Positions 34,644 through 41,651 of a stretch of DNA of 64,000 nt are shown piece by piece. The notes beneath the pieces are model-generated. The model was not told the origin of the DNA. It worked only from the letters and a program-made list of their open reading frames with translations, and made no database searches. The position numbers and the translations under genes were made by a program. Source of the stretch: JAYFNU01 sp034933305 (GTDB taxonomy: Bacteria; Bacillota; Clostridia; Oscillospirales; Ruminococcaceae); assembly GCA_034933305.1 (NCBI GenBank), contig JAYFNU010000001.1, positions 1-64,000 on the forward strand, written 5' to 3'. The number at the start of each line of letters is the position of its first letter. The stretch's first letter is position 1.

Positions 34644-35375
34644 ATGCAGAAAACAGCGATCGTGACGGGGGCGTCCCGCGGCATCGGCGCGGCGACGGCG
34701 CGGCTGCTCGCGCGCAGCGGGTACAACGTCGTCGTCAATTACGCGACGCGCCGGCGCATGGCCGGCGCGGTGGCGGACGACATCATCGCCGCCGGCGGCG
34801 AAGCCGGCGTCTTCCGGGCCGACGTGTCGGAAGCGGCGCAGGCCGAGGCGCTGTGCGCTTTCGCGGCGCAGCGCTACGGGCGCATCGACCTGCTCGTCAA
34901 CAACGCGGGCGTCGCGCTCGTATCGCTGCTCGGCGACACGACGGACGACCAGTACGACCGCGTGTTCGGCGTCAATATGCGCGGCGTCTTCAACATGTGC
35001 CGCGCCGCGGCGCCGCACATGCTGCGCGCGCACGCGGGCGCCATCGTCAATGTCGCGTCGATGTGGGGCGAGGTCGGGGCGTCGTGCGAGAGCGTCTATG
35101 CGGCGAGCAAGGCGGCCGTCATCGGCTTCACGAAATCCCTCGCGAAGGAGCTCGGGCCGTCGGGCATCCGCGTCAACTGCGTGTCGCCCGGCTTTGTCGA
35201 CACCGACATGAACCTCCCGCTGACGGACGAGGCGCGCGCCGCCGTCGTCGGCGAGACGCCGCTCGGGCGCGCGGGACAGCCGCAGGACGCCGCCGAGGCG
35301 ATCCTTTATCTCGCCGGCGCCGCGTTCGTGACCGGGCAGGTGCTCGGCGTGAACGGCGGGCTCATCGTCGAATAG
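34644..35375 (+). CDS. SDR oxidoreductase, FabG-like
   Basis: A 243-aa classical SDR with TGASRGIG (9-16), NNAG (86-89), catalytic S139, Y152, K156 and the C-terminal GQVLGVNGG. It is close to 3-oxoacyl-ACP reductase FabG, but no other fatty-acid genes lie here, so the substrate is open. Start 34644 is preferred because GGGGAGG lies about 6 bases before it; the ATG six bases earlier abuts the RBS. It is probably co-transcribed with the PlsC-like gene, which hints at lipid metabolism. Confidence 0.85.
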   Translation: MQKTAIVTGASRGIGAATARLLARSGYNVVVNYATRRRMAGAVADDIIAAGGEAGVFRADVSEAAQAEALCAFAAQRYGRIDLLVNNAGVALVSLLGDTTDDQYDRVFGVNMRGVFNMCRAAAPHMLRAHAGAIVNVASMWGEVGASCESVYAASKAAVIGFTKSLAKELGPSGIRVNCVSPGFVDTDMNLPLTDEARAAVVGETPLGRAGQPQDAAEAILYLAGAAFVTGQVLGVNGGLIVE

Positions 35376-35383
35376 TCCGGCAC

Positions 35384-35415
35384 AAAAAAAGGCGGAGCTT
35401 TTGCTCCGCCTTTTT
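35384..35415. terminator. Bidirectional terminator
   Basis: AGGCGGAGC (35390-35398) pairs with GCTCCGCCT (35403-35411), with A7 on the left and T5 on the right. It serves the SDR gene and the convergent DUF1540 gene. Confidence 0.88.
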
Positions 35416-35419
35416 CAGG

Positions 35420-35659
35420 TCAATAGTTTGTTTCGCGCTCGCACATGTTTTTGCGGGTTTCCCCGATGGCGCGCTCCTGTTCGCGTTCGTCGATGTTCTC
35501 GAACGACAGACAGTCGGTGCATTGGTTCATCGCCGGATCGCCTTCGTGCGTGCCGATGCAGACGCACTCGAGCGAGCAGTAGTTTTCCCTGTCGCAGTGG
35601 TTTTTGCAGCTTTTCACGCTGCATTTGACGCAGTGATTGGGATGTTCGCAGTTCGACAT
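35420..35659 (-). CDS. DUF1540 cysteine-rich protein
   Basis: A 79-aa protein whose first 50 residues hold eight or more cysteines in the DUF1540 pattern (CVKCSVKSCKNHC, then YCSLECVCIGTHEG and QCTDCLSF). The spacing suggests two small metal- or disulfide-stabilised knuckles. Function is unknown; the family is common in spore-forming Clostridia. RBS AAAGGAGG lies 8 bases before the start. Confidence 0.85.
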   Translation of the reverse strand: MSNCEHPNHCVKCSVKSCKNHCDRENYCSLECVCIGTHEGDPAMNQCTDCLSFENIDEREQERAIGETRKNMCERETNY

Positions 35660-35711
35660 GGTAAAGCCTCCTTTGTTCGGTATGGCTTTATTGTCGCCCC
35701 GCGGCGCGGAT

Positions 35712-35846
35712 TTATTCGCGCGTTTTGTCGATGACGATATATTTCCGGCAATTGTCCGAGCAGAACCGGTAAGCGCCGTCCGCCACGAAACAGGCGGCCA
35801 CGAACGCCAGGATAAAGCCCAGCAGCGAAAGCAGTTTTCTGATCAT
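35712..35846 (-). CDS. 44-residue membrane-anchored small protein
   Basis: A short frame with ATG at 35846 and a strong GGAGG 9 bases upstream. It starts MIRKLLSLLGFILAFVAACF, one hydrophobic helix with a basic N-terminus. The tail is short, with two cysteines (RFCSDNCRKY), and ends in DKTRE. No family is recognised. It could be an anchored Cys-knuckle peptide or a small exported protein. The strong RBS, GC-rich third codon positions and location between two real genes on the same strand support it. Confidence 0.6.
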   Translation of the reverse strand: MIRKLLSLLGFILAFVAACFVADGAYRFCSDNCRKYIVIDKTRE

Positions 35847-35870
35847 TTTCCAATACCTCCGATATAGCGG

Positions 35871-36440
35871 TCAGCGGACCGCAATGAAATCGCTGAGATT
35901 GCGCGGGGAAAAAATGGATTCCTCCGTCATCGGCGCGACGGCTCCCATATGGGAATCGCTCCCTGCGCGCTTGAATTTGTAGATATTCCCTTTCATTCTA
36001 TGCCCGTCGGCGATTTTTGACCGTCCGTAGACCGCGGTCAGGACAGCTTCGGGGATATAGAAGCGCACGCCGTGGTACCATCCCTGCTCGTCCTCGCCGG
36101 CAAAGACCGACGACTGCAGCGGCAGCGGATGCGCTTCGCCGTTGAGAAAGGTCTCGAGGCGGCCGTCCGGTGCGGCGGCGACGGTGAGCACGCGGTCGGC
36201 GGCGCCGGGGAAGAAGTCGAAGCTCGCCGCCATGCAGCTCCCGTCGAGCACGCGCGGCGCGCACGCCGGCTCCCGCTCGAAAAACACGAGCTCAAAATAA
36301 AGGCCCGCGCCGTCGACCGCGGCGCAGCGCGCGTGTCCGAGCGGGCGGAAGCTGCCGTCCGTCCAGGGATATTCGGTTGTCTTCAGCACGGGCATCGCGT
36401 CGGGGTTCGGCGCTCCGCGCAGGATGGAGATGGGAAACAT
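35871..36440 (-). CDS. Protein with possible CBM9-like beta-sandwich domain
   Basis: A 189-aa cytoplasmic-looking protein with no signal peptide. The segments GLYFELVFFEREP, SCMAASFDFFPGAADRVL and GWYHGVRFYIPEAVL have the strand pattern of the family-9-like carbohydrate-binding (DOMON-type) fold. That assignment is tentative. The C-terminus (MTEESIFSPRNLSDFIAV) is well ordered. Start 36440 follows GAGGG; the longer in-frame start runs over a promoter-like TTTACT-N18-TATACT and is rejected. Role unknown. Confidence 0.5.
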   Translation of the reverse strand: MFPISILRGAPNPDAMPVLKTTEYPWTDGSFRPLGHARCAAVDGAGLYFELVFFEREPACAPRVLDGSCMAASFDFFPGAADRVLTVAAAPDGRLETFLNGEAHPLPLQSSVFAGEDEQGWYHGVRFYIPEAVLTAVYGRSKIADGHRMKGNIYKFKRAGSDSHMGAVAPMTEESIFSPRNLSDFIAVR

Positions 36441-36578
36441 AGGCCCTCGCGTCGCATTCTGTATACGTTTAGTATAGCACATCGTTTTTTGTAAAGTAAA
36501 GTGCCAGCGGCTGTGCATTCTCAGTATAGCGCGCGGCGCAAAAACATAAACAACATTTTATGAATTCGGCCGCGGAAA

Positions 36579-36607
36579 TTGATTTTGCAGCGGAAAAGCA
36601 TTATAAT
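36579..36607 (+). promoter_or_regulatory. Promoter upstream of the tRNA-Arg copies
   Basis: TTGATT (36579-36584), 17 bases, TATAAT (36602-36607), about 35 bases before the first tRNA copy. It should drive both copies. Confidence 0.75.
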
Positions 36608-36608
36608 T

Positions 36609-36635
36609 AAAAAACCGCGCCGCCCGTCGGCGCGG
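36609..36635 (-). terminator. Minus-strand intrinsic terminator inside the tRNA leader
   Basis: CCGCGCCG (36615-36622) pairs with CGGCGCGG (36628-36635). Six T follow only when read leftward, so it would stop transcripts entering from the integrase side. Confidence 0.65.
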
Positions 36636-36641
36636 AAAGAT

Positions 36642-36701
36642 GTCTCCGTAGCTCAGCCGGATAGAGCGTCCGCCTCCTAAGCGGACGAGGTTCGCCCGCC
36701 A
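36642..36701 (+). pseudogene. Truncated tRNA-Arg(CCT) copy
   Basis: The first 47 or so bases match a tRNA-Arg: acceptor strand GTCTCCG, D-arm GCTCAGCCGGATAGAGC, anticodon stem TCCGC/GCGGA with loop CTCCTAA (anticodon CCT). After the anticodon arm the T-arm and 3' acceptor strand are missing; only AGGTTCGCCCGCCA remains, so it cannot fold as a tRNA. It is 83 bases upstream of an intact copy and is probably a remnant of an integration, excision or recombination event at this att site. Confidence 0.75.
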
Positions 36702-36724
36702 AAAATTGAATAACCCCTAAATAT

Positions 36725-36801
36725 GTCTCCGTAGCTCAGCTGGATAGAGCGCACGCCTCCTAAGCGTGAGGCCGGGAGTCCGAATCTCCCCGGGGACGCC
36801 A
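36725..36801 (+). tRNA. tRNA-Arg (anticodon CCT)
   Basis: A complete cloverleaf with encoded CCA: acceptor GTCTCCG/CGGGGAC, D-arm GCTCAGCTGGATAGAGC, anticodon stem CACGC/GCGTG with loop CTCCTAA, T-stem GGGAG/CTCCC. It reads AGG codons. The T-loop is TCCGAAT, where TTCGAAT is expected, so position 55 is C instead of U. Its 3' end is the likely attachment site of the element whose integrase gene follows. Confidence 0.92.
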
Positions 36802-36803
36802 TA

Positions 36804-36835
36804 AAGGCCGCAACCGCAACAGGTTGCGGCCTTTT
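36804..36835 (+). terminator. Terminator after tRNA-Arg
   Basis: AGGCCGCAACC (36805-36815) pairs with GGTTGCGGCCT (36822-36832), followed by T4. Confidence 0.85.
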
Positions 36836-36983
36836 CCTTGGAAAATTTTCTTCTCTTTTTCCGGCTTTTTCTCCGTGACAGCGATCTGTATAAAAATTAA
36901 ATTTCTGCATAAACTGCTAAGAAAAAACGAACTTTTTTGCTAATGAAAACCGCCTTGCTAAGAATTTTGCTAATCACCTGTTT

Positions 36984-38399
36984 TCAGGGGCGGACGGTCT
37001 TCTGTTCGAGTACCAATTTCGCCAAAGTGGCCGCCAGATCAGGATTTTGCCGGAGTTGGTCGATCAAGACGGCGATATCCAGCGTTGCCGGCGCGGGAGT
37101 TTCTTCCGGGACCGGAATATTTTTATGAAGTGCCGGTGCGTGAAGATTCGGGTCGGCATAGAAGGAAGCTTCAAACTTTTGCGCGTTGACCTTTCTGTCT
37201 TCATCAAGGATATGAGCATAAACATTTGTGATCATGTCCAGCTCCGCGTGACCAGTATCCCCCTGAGTGGCCTTCAGATCGCCGTGGTTGAGTTTAAGCT
37301 TGTAAGTTGTGCTGGAATGCCTCAGCGAATGAAAGACCACATTCGGCAGCCCTGCGTCCTCCTTGAGGTGCTGGAAAGCTTCTTCAATGATTCTGGTCTC
37401 GCACGGACGCCCATCCTGAAGGCAGACTACAAGGTCATTGTCCTCATATTCCTCTCCGAGAAACGCCTTCAGGTCGGACTGCGTTTTTCTCCAGTCTCTC
37501 AAAATATAGGCGAGCGTTCTCGGGAGCCAGATCTTTCTGATGCTGGAATCTGTCTTCGGCTTTTTCAGGACGACTCTCGTAATCGCCTTTTTGTTGATCG
37601 GCTCGAAAACTTTTATGACATCCGCGCCGTTCAGAGCTTCAAGTGCCTTGAGAGAACACCGCGCCAGTTCCTTGTCGATATAAATGCTGGCGTCGTCTTT
37701 GGCAATGTCGTCATCCGTGATATGGACGTTATCCCAGGTCAGGCCAAGAATCTCGCCAAGTCGGCAGGAACAGGCAAACGAAAGATTGATTGCCACATAG
37801 AGCCGGCTGTCTTTGCAGGCATCCAGAGCATCACGGATTGTTTCCGCCGTCCAGATATCCCGTTTCGTGTATTTGGTGCGTGGCACCAGCACATTTTCAA
37901 AAGGATTTCTTGTCGTCATTTCCCAGCGAACAGCCTGCTTGAATGCCGTCCGGAGGAGCTTGACGATTTTTTCAATGGTCTTCGGCGGAATGGTGGCAGT
38001 TCTGGCTTTTCGTGTCGCAGTAGACACGGGCGGCATTTTCTGAAGCTGAGCGATGTAATTATCTGCGATCCTCGGTGTGATTCCGCGGACTTCCATCTGA
38101 CCGATCACCGGGTTGATGTAGTTGTCGATCAGCGCTGTATTGCTGTCATAGACCGACAACCCCCAGCGGTCTTTGCCATATATGGAAACGAAATCGTGCA
38201 GGAGATCGCTGACCGTATGCCGCTTCGGTGGTTCCACCTTGCCATTGTTATAGTTGCCGAGTTCAATTTCAGCCCGGCGTTTTCTGGCTTCCGCCAGACT
38301 TCCGCAGGCTTCCCATTTTTGCTTGGAAGTGCCTGTGTCCGAATCTGTGTAGCTGTAAACAACAGAATATTTCTTATTGCGCTTTACGATACTTGCCAT
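36984..38399 (-). CDS. Tyrosine recombinase (element integrase)
   Basis: A 471-aa site-specific recombinase. An N-terminal arm-type binding region (about 1-60) and SAM-like core (about 62-160) precede the catalytic domain with R213 (SCRLGEILGL), H357-x-x-R360 (HSLRH), H384 and nucleophile Y394 (NVYAHI). The start at 38399 has AAGGAGG 8 bases upstream; the longer in-frame start is rejected. It would integrate and, with the HTH protein upstream, excise the element at the tRNA-Arg. Codon use is less GC-biased than the chromosome. Confidence 0.94.
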   Translation of the reverse strand: MASIVKRNKKYSVVYSYTDSDTGTSKQKWEACGSLAEARKRRAEIELGNYNNGKVEPPKRHTVSDLLHDFVSIYGKDRWGLSVYDSNTALIDNYINPVIGQMEVRGITPRIADNYIAQLQKMPPVSTATRKARTATIPPKTIEKIVKLLRTAFKQAVRWEMTTRNPFENVLVPRTKYTKRDIWTAETIRDALDACKDSRLYVAINLSFACSCRLGEILGLTWDNVHITDDDIAKDDASIYIDKELARCSLKALEALNGADVIKVFEPINKKAITRVVLKKPKTDSSIRKIWLPRTLAYILRDWRKTQSDLKAFLGEEYEDNDLVVCLQDGRPCETRIIEEAFQHLKEDAGLPNVVFHSLRHSSTTYKLKLNHGDLKATQGDTGHAELDMITNVYAHILDEDRKVNAQKFEASFYADPNLHAPALHKNIPVPEETPAPATLDIAVLIDQLRQNPDLAATLAKLVLEQKTVRP

Positions 38400-38421
38400 G
38401 GTATGTACCTCCTTAAAATGA

Positions 38422-38634
38422 TTAAATCGACTGACGATCCAACCATTCATCGAAGGATTTTCTTGAAATCCGAATAGATGAACCGATTCTCACTACATGA
38501 AACTGATTTGCTTTGATCAGGTTATAGGCCGATGATCTGCCGATTCCAAGAATCTTTGCGATGTCCTCAACTCTGTATGTGCGCGGGGTTGAGGGCATTA
38601 TTGTATCTGAACAGCTGGTGACACCCATATTCAT
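38422..38634 (-). CDS. Excisionase-like MerR/HTH_17 DNA-binding protein
   Basis: A 70-aa protein with RVEDIAKILGIGRSSAYNLI, then RIGSSIRISRKSFDEWL, the winged-helix excisionase pattern. Start 38634 follows AAGGAGG by 6 bases. It lies 22 bases upstream of the integrase and likely acts as its directionality factor, though such proteins may instead regulate transcription. Confidence 0.85.
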   Translation of the reverse strand: MNMGVTSCSDTIMPSTPRTYRVEDIAKILGIGRSSAYNLIKANQFHVVRIGSSIRISRKSFDEWLDRQSI

Positions 38635-38753
38635 TCGTGTCCTCCTTCCATGTGGGCACCGGCGCTCAAATACTTTTCCAATGGTGTCTTGCAAGACCAT
38701 TGTAATAAGCTGAGCTGCCGGCTGCAATGATGTAAAATAACCTGCCGGGAATG

Positions 38754-39137
38754 TTACGGCGCTTCCACTTCTTCGGGAATATCAATATCCAAGCTGACAC
38801 GGATCGCTTCGTCAATCCCATCCATCTGATCGCGGGACAGTTTGCCGATATATCGGTCTGCGCGGCGCTTGTCGATGGTCGTGATCTGTTCCAGAAGAAC
38901 AATCGACTGGCCACGCAGGCCCCTGACGCTTTCCAGTATGTAATGGGTAGGCTGGCTTGCTTTCTTGTAGATATTGCTGGTCAGCGGCGCTACGATCAAC
39001 GTGGGACAGTAAACATTTCCGATATTGTTCTGGAGAACGAGCACCGGACGGTTGCCTCCCTGTTCGGAACCGAAAAACGGATTCAGGTTCGCGTAGTAAA
39101 GTTCGCCGCGATGAAATTCCCAATCTTTTTTCAACAT
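38754..39137 (-). CDS. MazF/PemK-family toxin (endoribonuclease)
   Basis: A 127-aa protein with GELYYANLNPFFGSEQGGNR followed by PVLVLQN and the middle strand LIVAPLTS, then LLEQITTIDKRR, typical of MazF/PemK mRNA interferases. Start 39137 has GGAGG 5 bases upstream. No MazE-like antitoxin gene lies next to it; the upstream 440 bases hold no frame with an RBS that I trust. It may be a solitary element-borne toxin, or its partner may be distant. Confidence 0.85.
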   Translation of the reverse strand: MLKKDWEFHRGELYYANLNPFFGSEQGGNRPVLVLQNNIGNVYCPTLIVAPLTSNIYKKASQPTHYILESVRGLRGQSIVLLEQITTIDKRRADRYIGKLSRDQMDGIDEAIRVSLDIDIPEEVEAP

Positions 39138-39580
39138 AAAAGCCTCCGCTCTTTCTTTTAAGTAAAGAGGCTCACCGGACGGCTGCGGTTGGGCGAACCG
39201 TCCGGCTGACCTCACATGTTTTATGAATCCACCCACATTTGTCCTCGACGCCCCTGGGATATGGGAAATCATCAGGCGGCAGGATGCTCCTGCCTCATGG
39301 GAATCTAACCCCTCCGAGGATTGCTCCGAGTCGCCCCCATTGCGTGCAGCTGTGGCTGGACGAAAGTATCTTTGACCCTGCCGCGTTTCATGGCCATATC
39401 GGGAACAGCCCGATACTTTCAGCCGGCGTTTATCGCTCCCCTCATGTGAGGATCACGGCGCGCCGCTGATGTGGCTGGCATTGGTTTGCCCGCAGCAGGA
39501 AAGTACCTGATGATCTGGTATTCAATTTTCAAGGTGCCGGGGGTATATTTTTCCCCTCACCTTGTAGGCAGCGAGAGAGG
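39138..39580. other. Non-coding 443-base stretch with hairpins
   Basis: No convincing gene. It contains an 8-bp inverted repeat CCGGACGG/CCGTCCGG (39175-39182 with 39198-39205), a 7-bp hairpin GGCAGGA-TGC-TCCTGCC (39278-39294) and a TCCGAG direct repeat near 39320. It may carry a small RNA or the regulatory region of the toxin gene. Nothing recognised as a known RNA family. Confidence 0.5.
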
Positions 39581-40063
39581 TCAATCCGTAGCCACCTCCT
39601 CAAACTTTTTCAAATATTTTTCTATACGAGTGAGTTTTTTGCTGATTGTCGGCCATTTAACCGATTGCATCGTTGCTATTTCGGTAACACTGTAACCTTC
39701 AACAGCAAAGAGAGTAAGGAGTTCAATGTCAGACGGAGACAGTTGCTTTATAAGTATTGAGAGGCTTTCGTTCTCGATTTCATCGGCCCATCCGTATCTT
39801 CTGTCCGGATCGGTCTCCAGTGCAGGGCAGGAGAAACTTTCCTGAAACTTTTGTAGATATGGACATCCGACGTTGTCATTATTGAAACTGCTGAGGCTCT
39901 GATTGTGTTGACTGAATATCCGATCCCGCTTGAAACTGTCCCAGTCAAATTTCTTCATCTTTTCTATTGCTTCCTGTGACATGCCGGCAGCAGCGTATTC
40001 TGCCGCAAGCTTTTCCCAATGGGCGTTAAACTTCTTCTTTTCATGTCCGTAATTGAACTTCAT
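39581..40063 (-). CDS. Sigma-70 region 4-like regulatory protein
   Basis: A 160-aa protein. The last 60 residues form a sigma region-4 type helix-turn-helix (LSPSDIELLTLFAVEGYSVT, then EIATMQSVKWPTISKKLTRI). The N-terminal half has no region 2, so it is like the small sigma-like regulators of Tn916/Tn1549-type elements. It probably controls element genes. GGAGG lies 8 bases before the start. Confidence 0.7.
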   Translation of the reverse strand: MKFNYGHEKKKFNAHWEKLAAEYAAAGMSQEAIEKMKKFDWDSFKRDRIFSQHNQSLSSFNNDNVGCPYLQKFQESFSCPALETDPDRRYGWADEIENESLSILIKQLSPSDIELLTLFAVEGYSVTEIATMQSVKWPTISKKLTRIEKYLKKFEEVATD

Positions 40064-40155
40064 TTATGTGACCTCCAGTTTTTTGAAAGTTGATGGGTTT
40101 CAAAAAGCTGGAAGTCTAAGGGTATTTGCCGATGTAAGGCAGCCAATAAAACATA

Positions 40156-40303
40156 AAGCCTTCTCCGTTCTGCCCGGAGGCAGATGGAAAAGGCTAAAAA
40201 AAGAGCCGTATGAAATCGCTGACGCGCCGTGAAACAGGTATAGTTGTAGAACTATACACAGATTTCATACGGCACTTGGGATGTCAGCGATTTTCATCGG
40301 CTC
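40156..40303 (-). repeat. Nested and competing inverted repeats (probable compound terminator)
   Basis: GAGCCGTATGAAATCGCTGAC (40203-40223, arm a) has two partners to its right: GATTTCATACGGC (40261-40273, arm b, perfect 13 bp with 40205-40217) and a longer arm c at 40283-40303 that matches almost all of arm a with small bulges. Inside lies GTATAGTT-GTAG-AACTATAC (40238-40257). On the minus strand arm a is followed by TCTTTTTTT, so either pairing gives a terminator. A further hairpin AGCCTT/AAGGCT with CTGCC/GGCAG (40157-40195) follows. Confidence 0.75.
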
Positions 40304-40351
40304 CGGGGCTCATAATGATGTATTCAGTTTTAAGATAATGCTTTTGAGGGC

Positions 40352-40603
40352 TTAACAGGCCCTCGTATTCAAGGCCAAACGGTAACTAACGATTCTGAAC
40401 GCGATATTGTAATCAGATACCTGGCCGCACCGCTTGCATTTGGTCTGGACATGGCCCTTGGCATCGGAGTAAATAATAAGGCTTTGGTGATTGCAATAGG
40501 GGCAATACAGGCTTCTGCTCTCCAGACCGATCACTTCCTTTTTGACCCGTTTTATCCGGTCAAGTACATCTTGAGGTACTCCATTGCTGAAATCGGGTTT
40601 CAA
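40352..40603 (-). CDS. Small zinc-ribbon protein
   Basis: An 83-aa protein with two CxxC pairs (LYCPYCNHQS and TKCKRCGQVS) forming a rubredoxin-like zinc knuckle. Similar short proteins are common in conjugative elements of Clostridia; function unknown. The start is probably TTG at 40603, with GGGGAGGTG upstream, immediately after the stop codon of the ImmA-like gene, so translation is coupled. It is the last gene of the LexA-box operon. Confidence 0.65.
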   Translation of the reverse strand: MKPDFSNGVPQDVLDRIKRVKKEVIGLESRSLYCPYCNHQSLIIYSDAKGHVQTKCKRCGQVSDYNIAFRIVSYRLALNTRAC

Positions 40604-41326
40604 TCAAAACACCTCCCCCGGATCAGGGAAGATATCCAGAGGGTCGCAGTATTCCGATTCGGGACGCTGGCAGATATAGCCCAGTTGTGTCAGGCGAATA
40701 ACCAGTGCGGTCCTTGATACCGCAAGAACATTTATCAGGTTGTCCAGCACGCCGCGATCCATATAGTTAAATCTGCGTCCATAGCGGACCAGAGGCTTGT
40801 TCCCGTTAAAACGGTACATCCAGAAATGCACGGTGCGCGCCGGCATAAGCAGCGCGGCTCCCAGCGTATTTGCCTGCCACTCGCACCAGTCTTCAGCTCC
40901 ATGCAGCTCTCGGAGCGAATAGCTATGCTTGTTTGGCAGATGTTTGAGATAATTCATCTGCGCGGTACCGCTGCGGTCGGCACGAAACACGACCTGATGC
41001 GCAGCTTCGTGAGCGACAGTAAAGCGGCGTCTTCCATTTTGACCGGTAAGAAGGTCTTTTTCCAAAATGACCGAATCCTTTCGGACCGCAACAATTTCAT
41101 TTTGACCATAGCGGTTGAATTCGACATTTACATCCGCGTAGGTGGTCAACCCAAGAATGCTGCCGTCCTCAGACAGCCTCATGTACGAAACGTTCAAGCC
41201 CAGATATTTTTCTGCCAGCAAATCAATATTTGTAGGCATATGATCTTTCTCGTAACCGTCTTTGAAGCAGTCAAGAAGGATTGTGTCTGCTAACTTCTCC
41301 AAATCCTGTCTTGCCCAATATTCCAT
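40604..41326 (-). CDS. ImmA/IrrE-family metallopeptidase
   Basis: A 240-aa protein with the zinc-protease motif AHEAAHQ and a long N-terminal domain, of the ImmA/IrrE (COG2856-like) family. In ICEBs1 and Deinococcus such enzymes cleave a repressor after DNA damage. Here the gene lies third in an operon behind a LexA-box promoter, fitting SOS-linked derepression (inference). AGGAGG lies 8 bases before the start. A second ImmA-like gene (45.1 kb) pairs with an XRE regulator. Confidence 0.8.
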   Translation of the reverse strand: MEYWARQDLEKLADTILLDCFKDGYEKDHMPTNIDLLAEKYLGLNVSYMRLSEDGSILGLTTYADVNVEFNRYGQNEIVAVRKDSVILEKDLLTGQNGRRRFTVAHEAAHQVVFRADRSGTAQMNYLKHLPNKHSYSLRELHGAEDWCEWQANTLGAALLMPARTVHFWMYRFNGNKPLVRYGRRFNYMDRGVLDNLINVLAVSRTALVIRLTQLGYICQRPESEYCDPLDIFPDPGEVF

Positions 41327-41381
41327 TGCCTGTCCTCCTTCTCATCAGGCCAAGCTCCACAGCATTGGCCCAAACCGGAAG

Positions 41382-41621
41382 CTACTGATACGCTTCCACA
41401 AACCATTTACCCTCATCGCAGTAAATATGCGTCTCTTTCCCACGGACCATGATGGTATACCGGATGCCGGTGCCGCCGACCTTGGACGCGGCGGCCTGCC
41501 GTACATCCTTTACCTTGTCAATTTCGTAGGTGTGCCCGTCAGTCCAGGTAATGTCCACAGGGCGAATCCGGCCATCGCTGTCAACTTTGAGCGTTACCGG
41601 AACAAATACTTTTCTTGCCAT
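41382..41621 (-). CDS. Conserved small protein next to the Y-family polymerase
   Basis: A 79-aa protein rich in beta-strand residues (VFVPVTLKVDSDGRIRPVDI, HTYEIDKVKDVRQ, YTIMVRGKETHIYC). No family with known function is recognised. It lies 30 bases after the polymerase gene with AAGGAG before the start and is likely an accessory gene of that operon. Confidence 0.65.
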   Translation of the reverse strand: MARKVFVPVTLKVDSDGRIRPVDITWTDGHTYEIDKVKDVRQAAASKVGGTGIRYTIMVRGKETHIYCDEGKWFVEAYQ

Positions 41622-41651
41622 ACTTTTACACTCCTTCTCCTAAGGCGAATA

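Noticed and set aside
36642..36701. Calling the first tRNA-Arg copy a functional tRNA
   Set aside because: T-arm and 3' acceptor strand are missing, so no cloverleaf can form.
37047..38477. Open frame of 476 codons antisense to the integrase
   Set aside because: The integrase has complete catalytic residues and RBS; the antisense frame has no recognisable domain.
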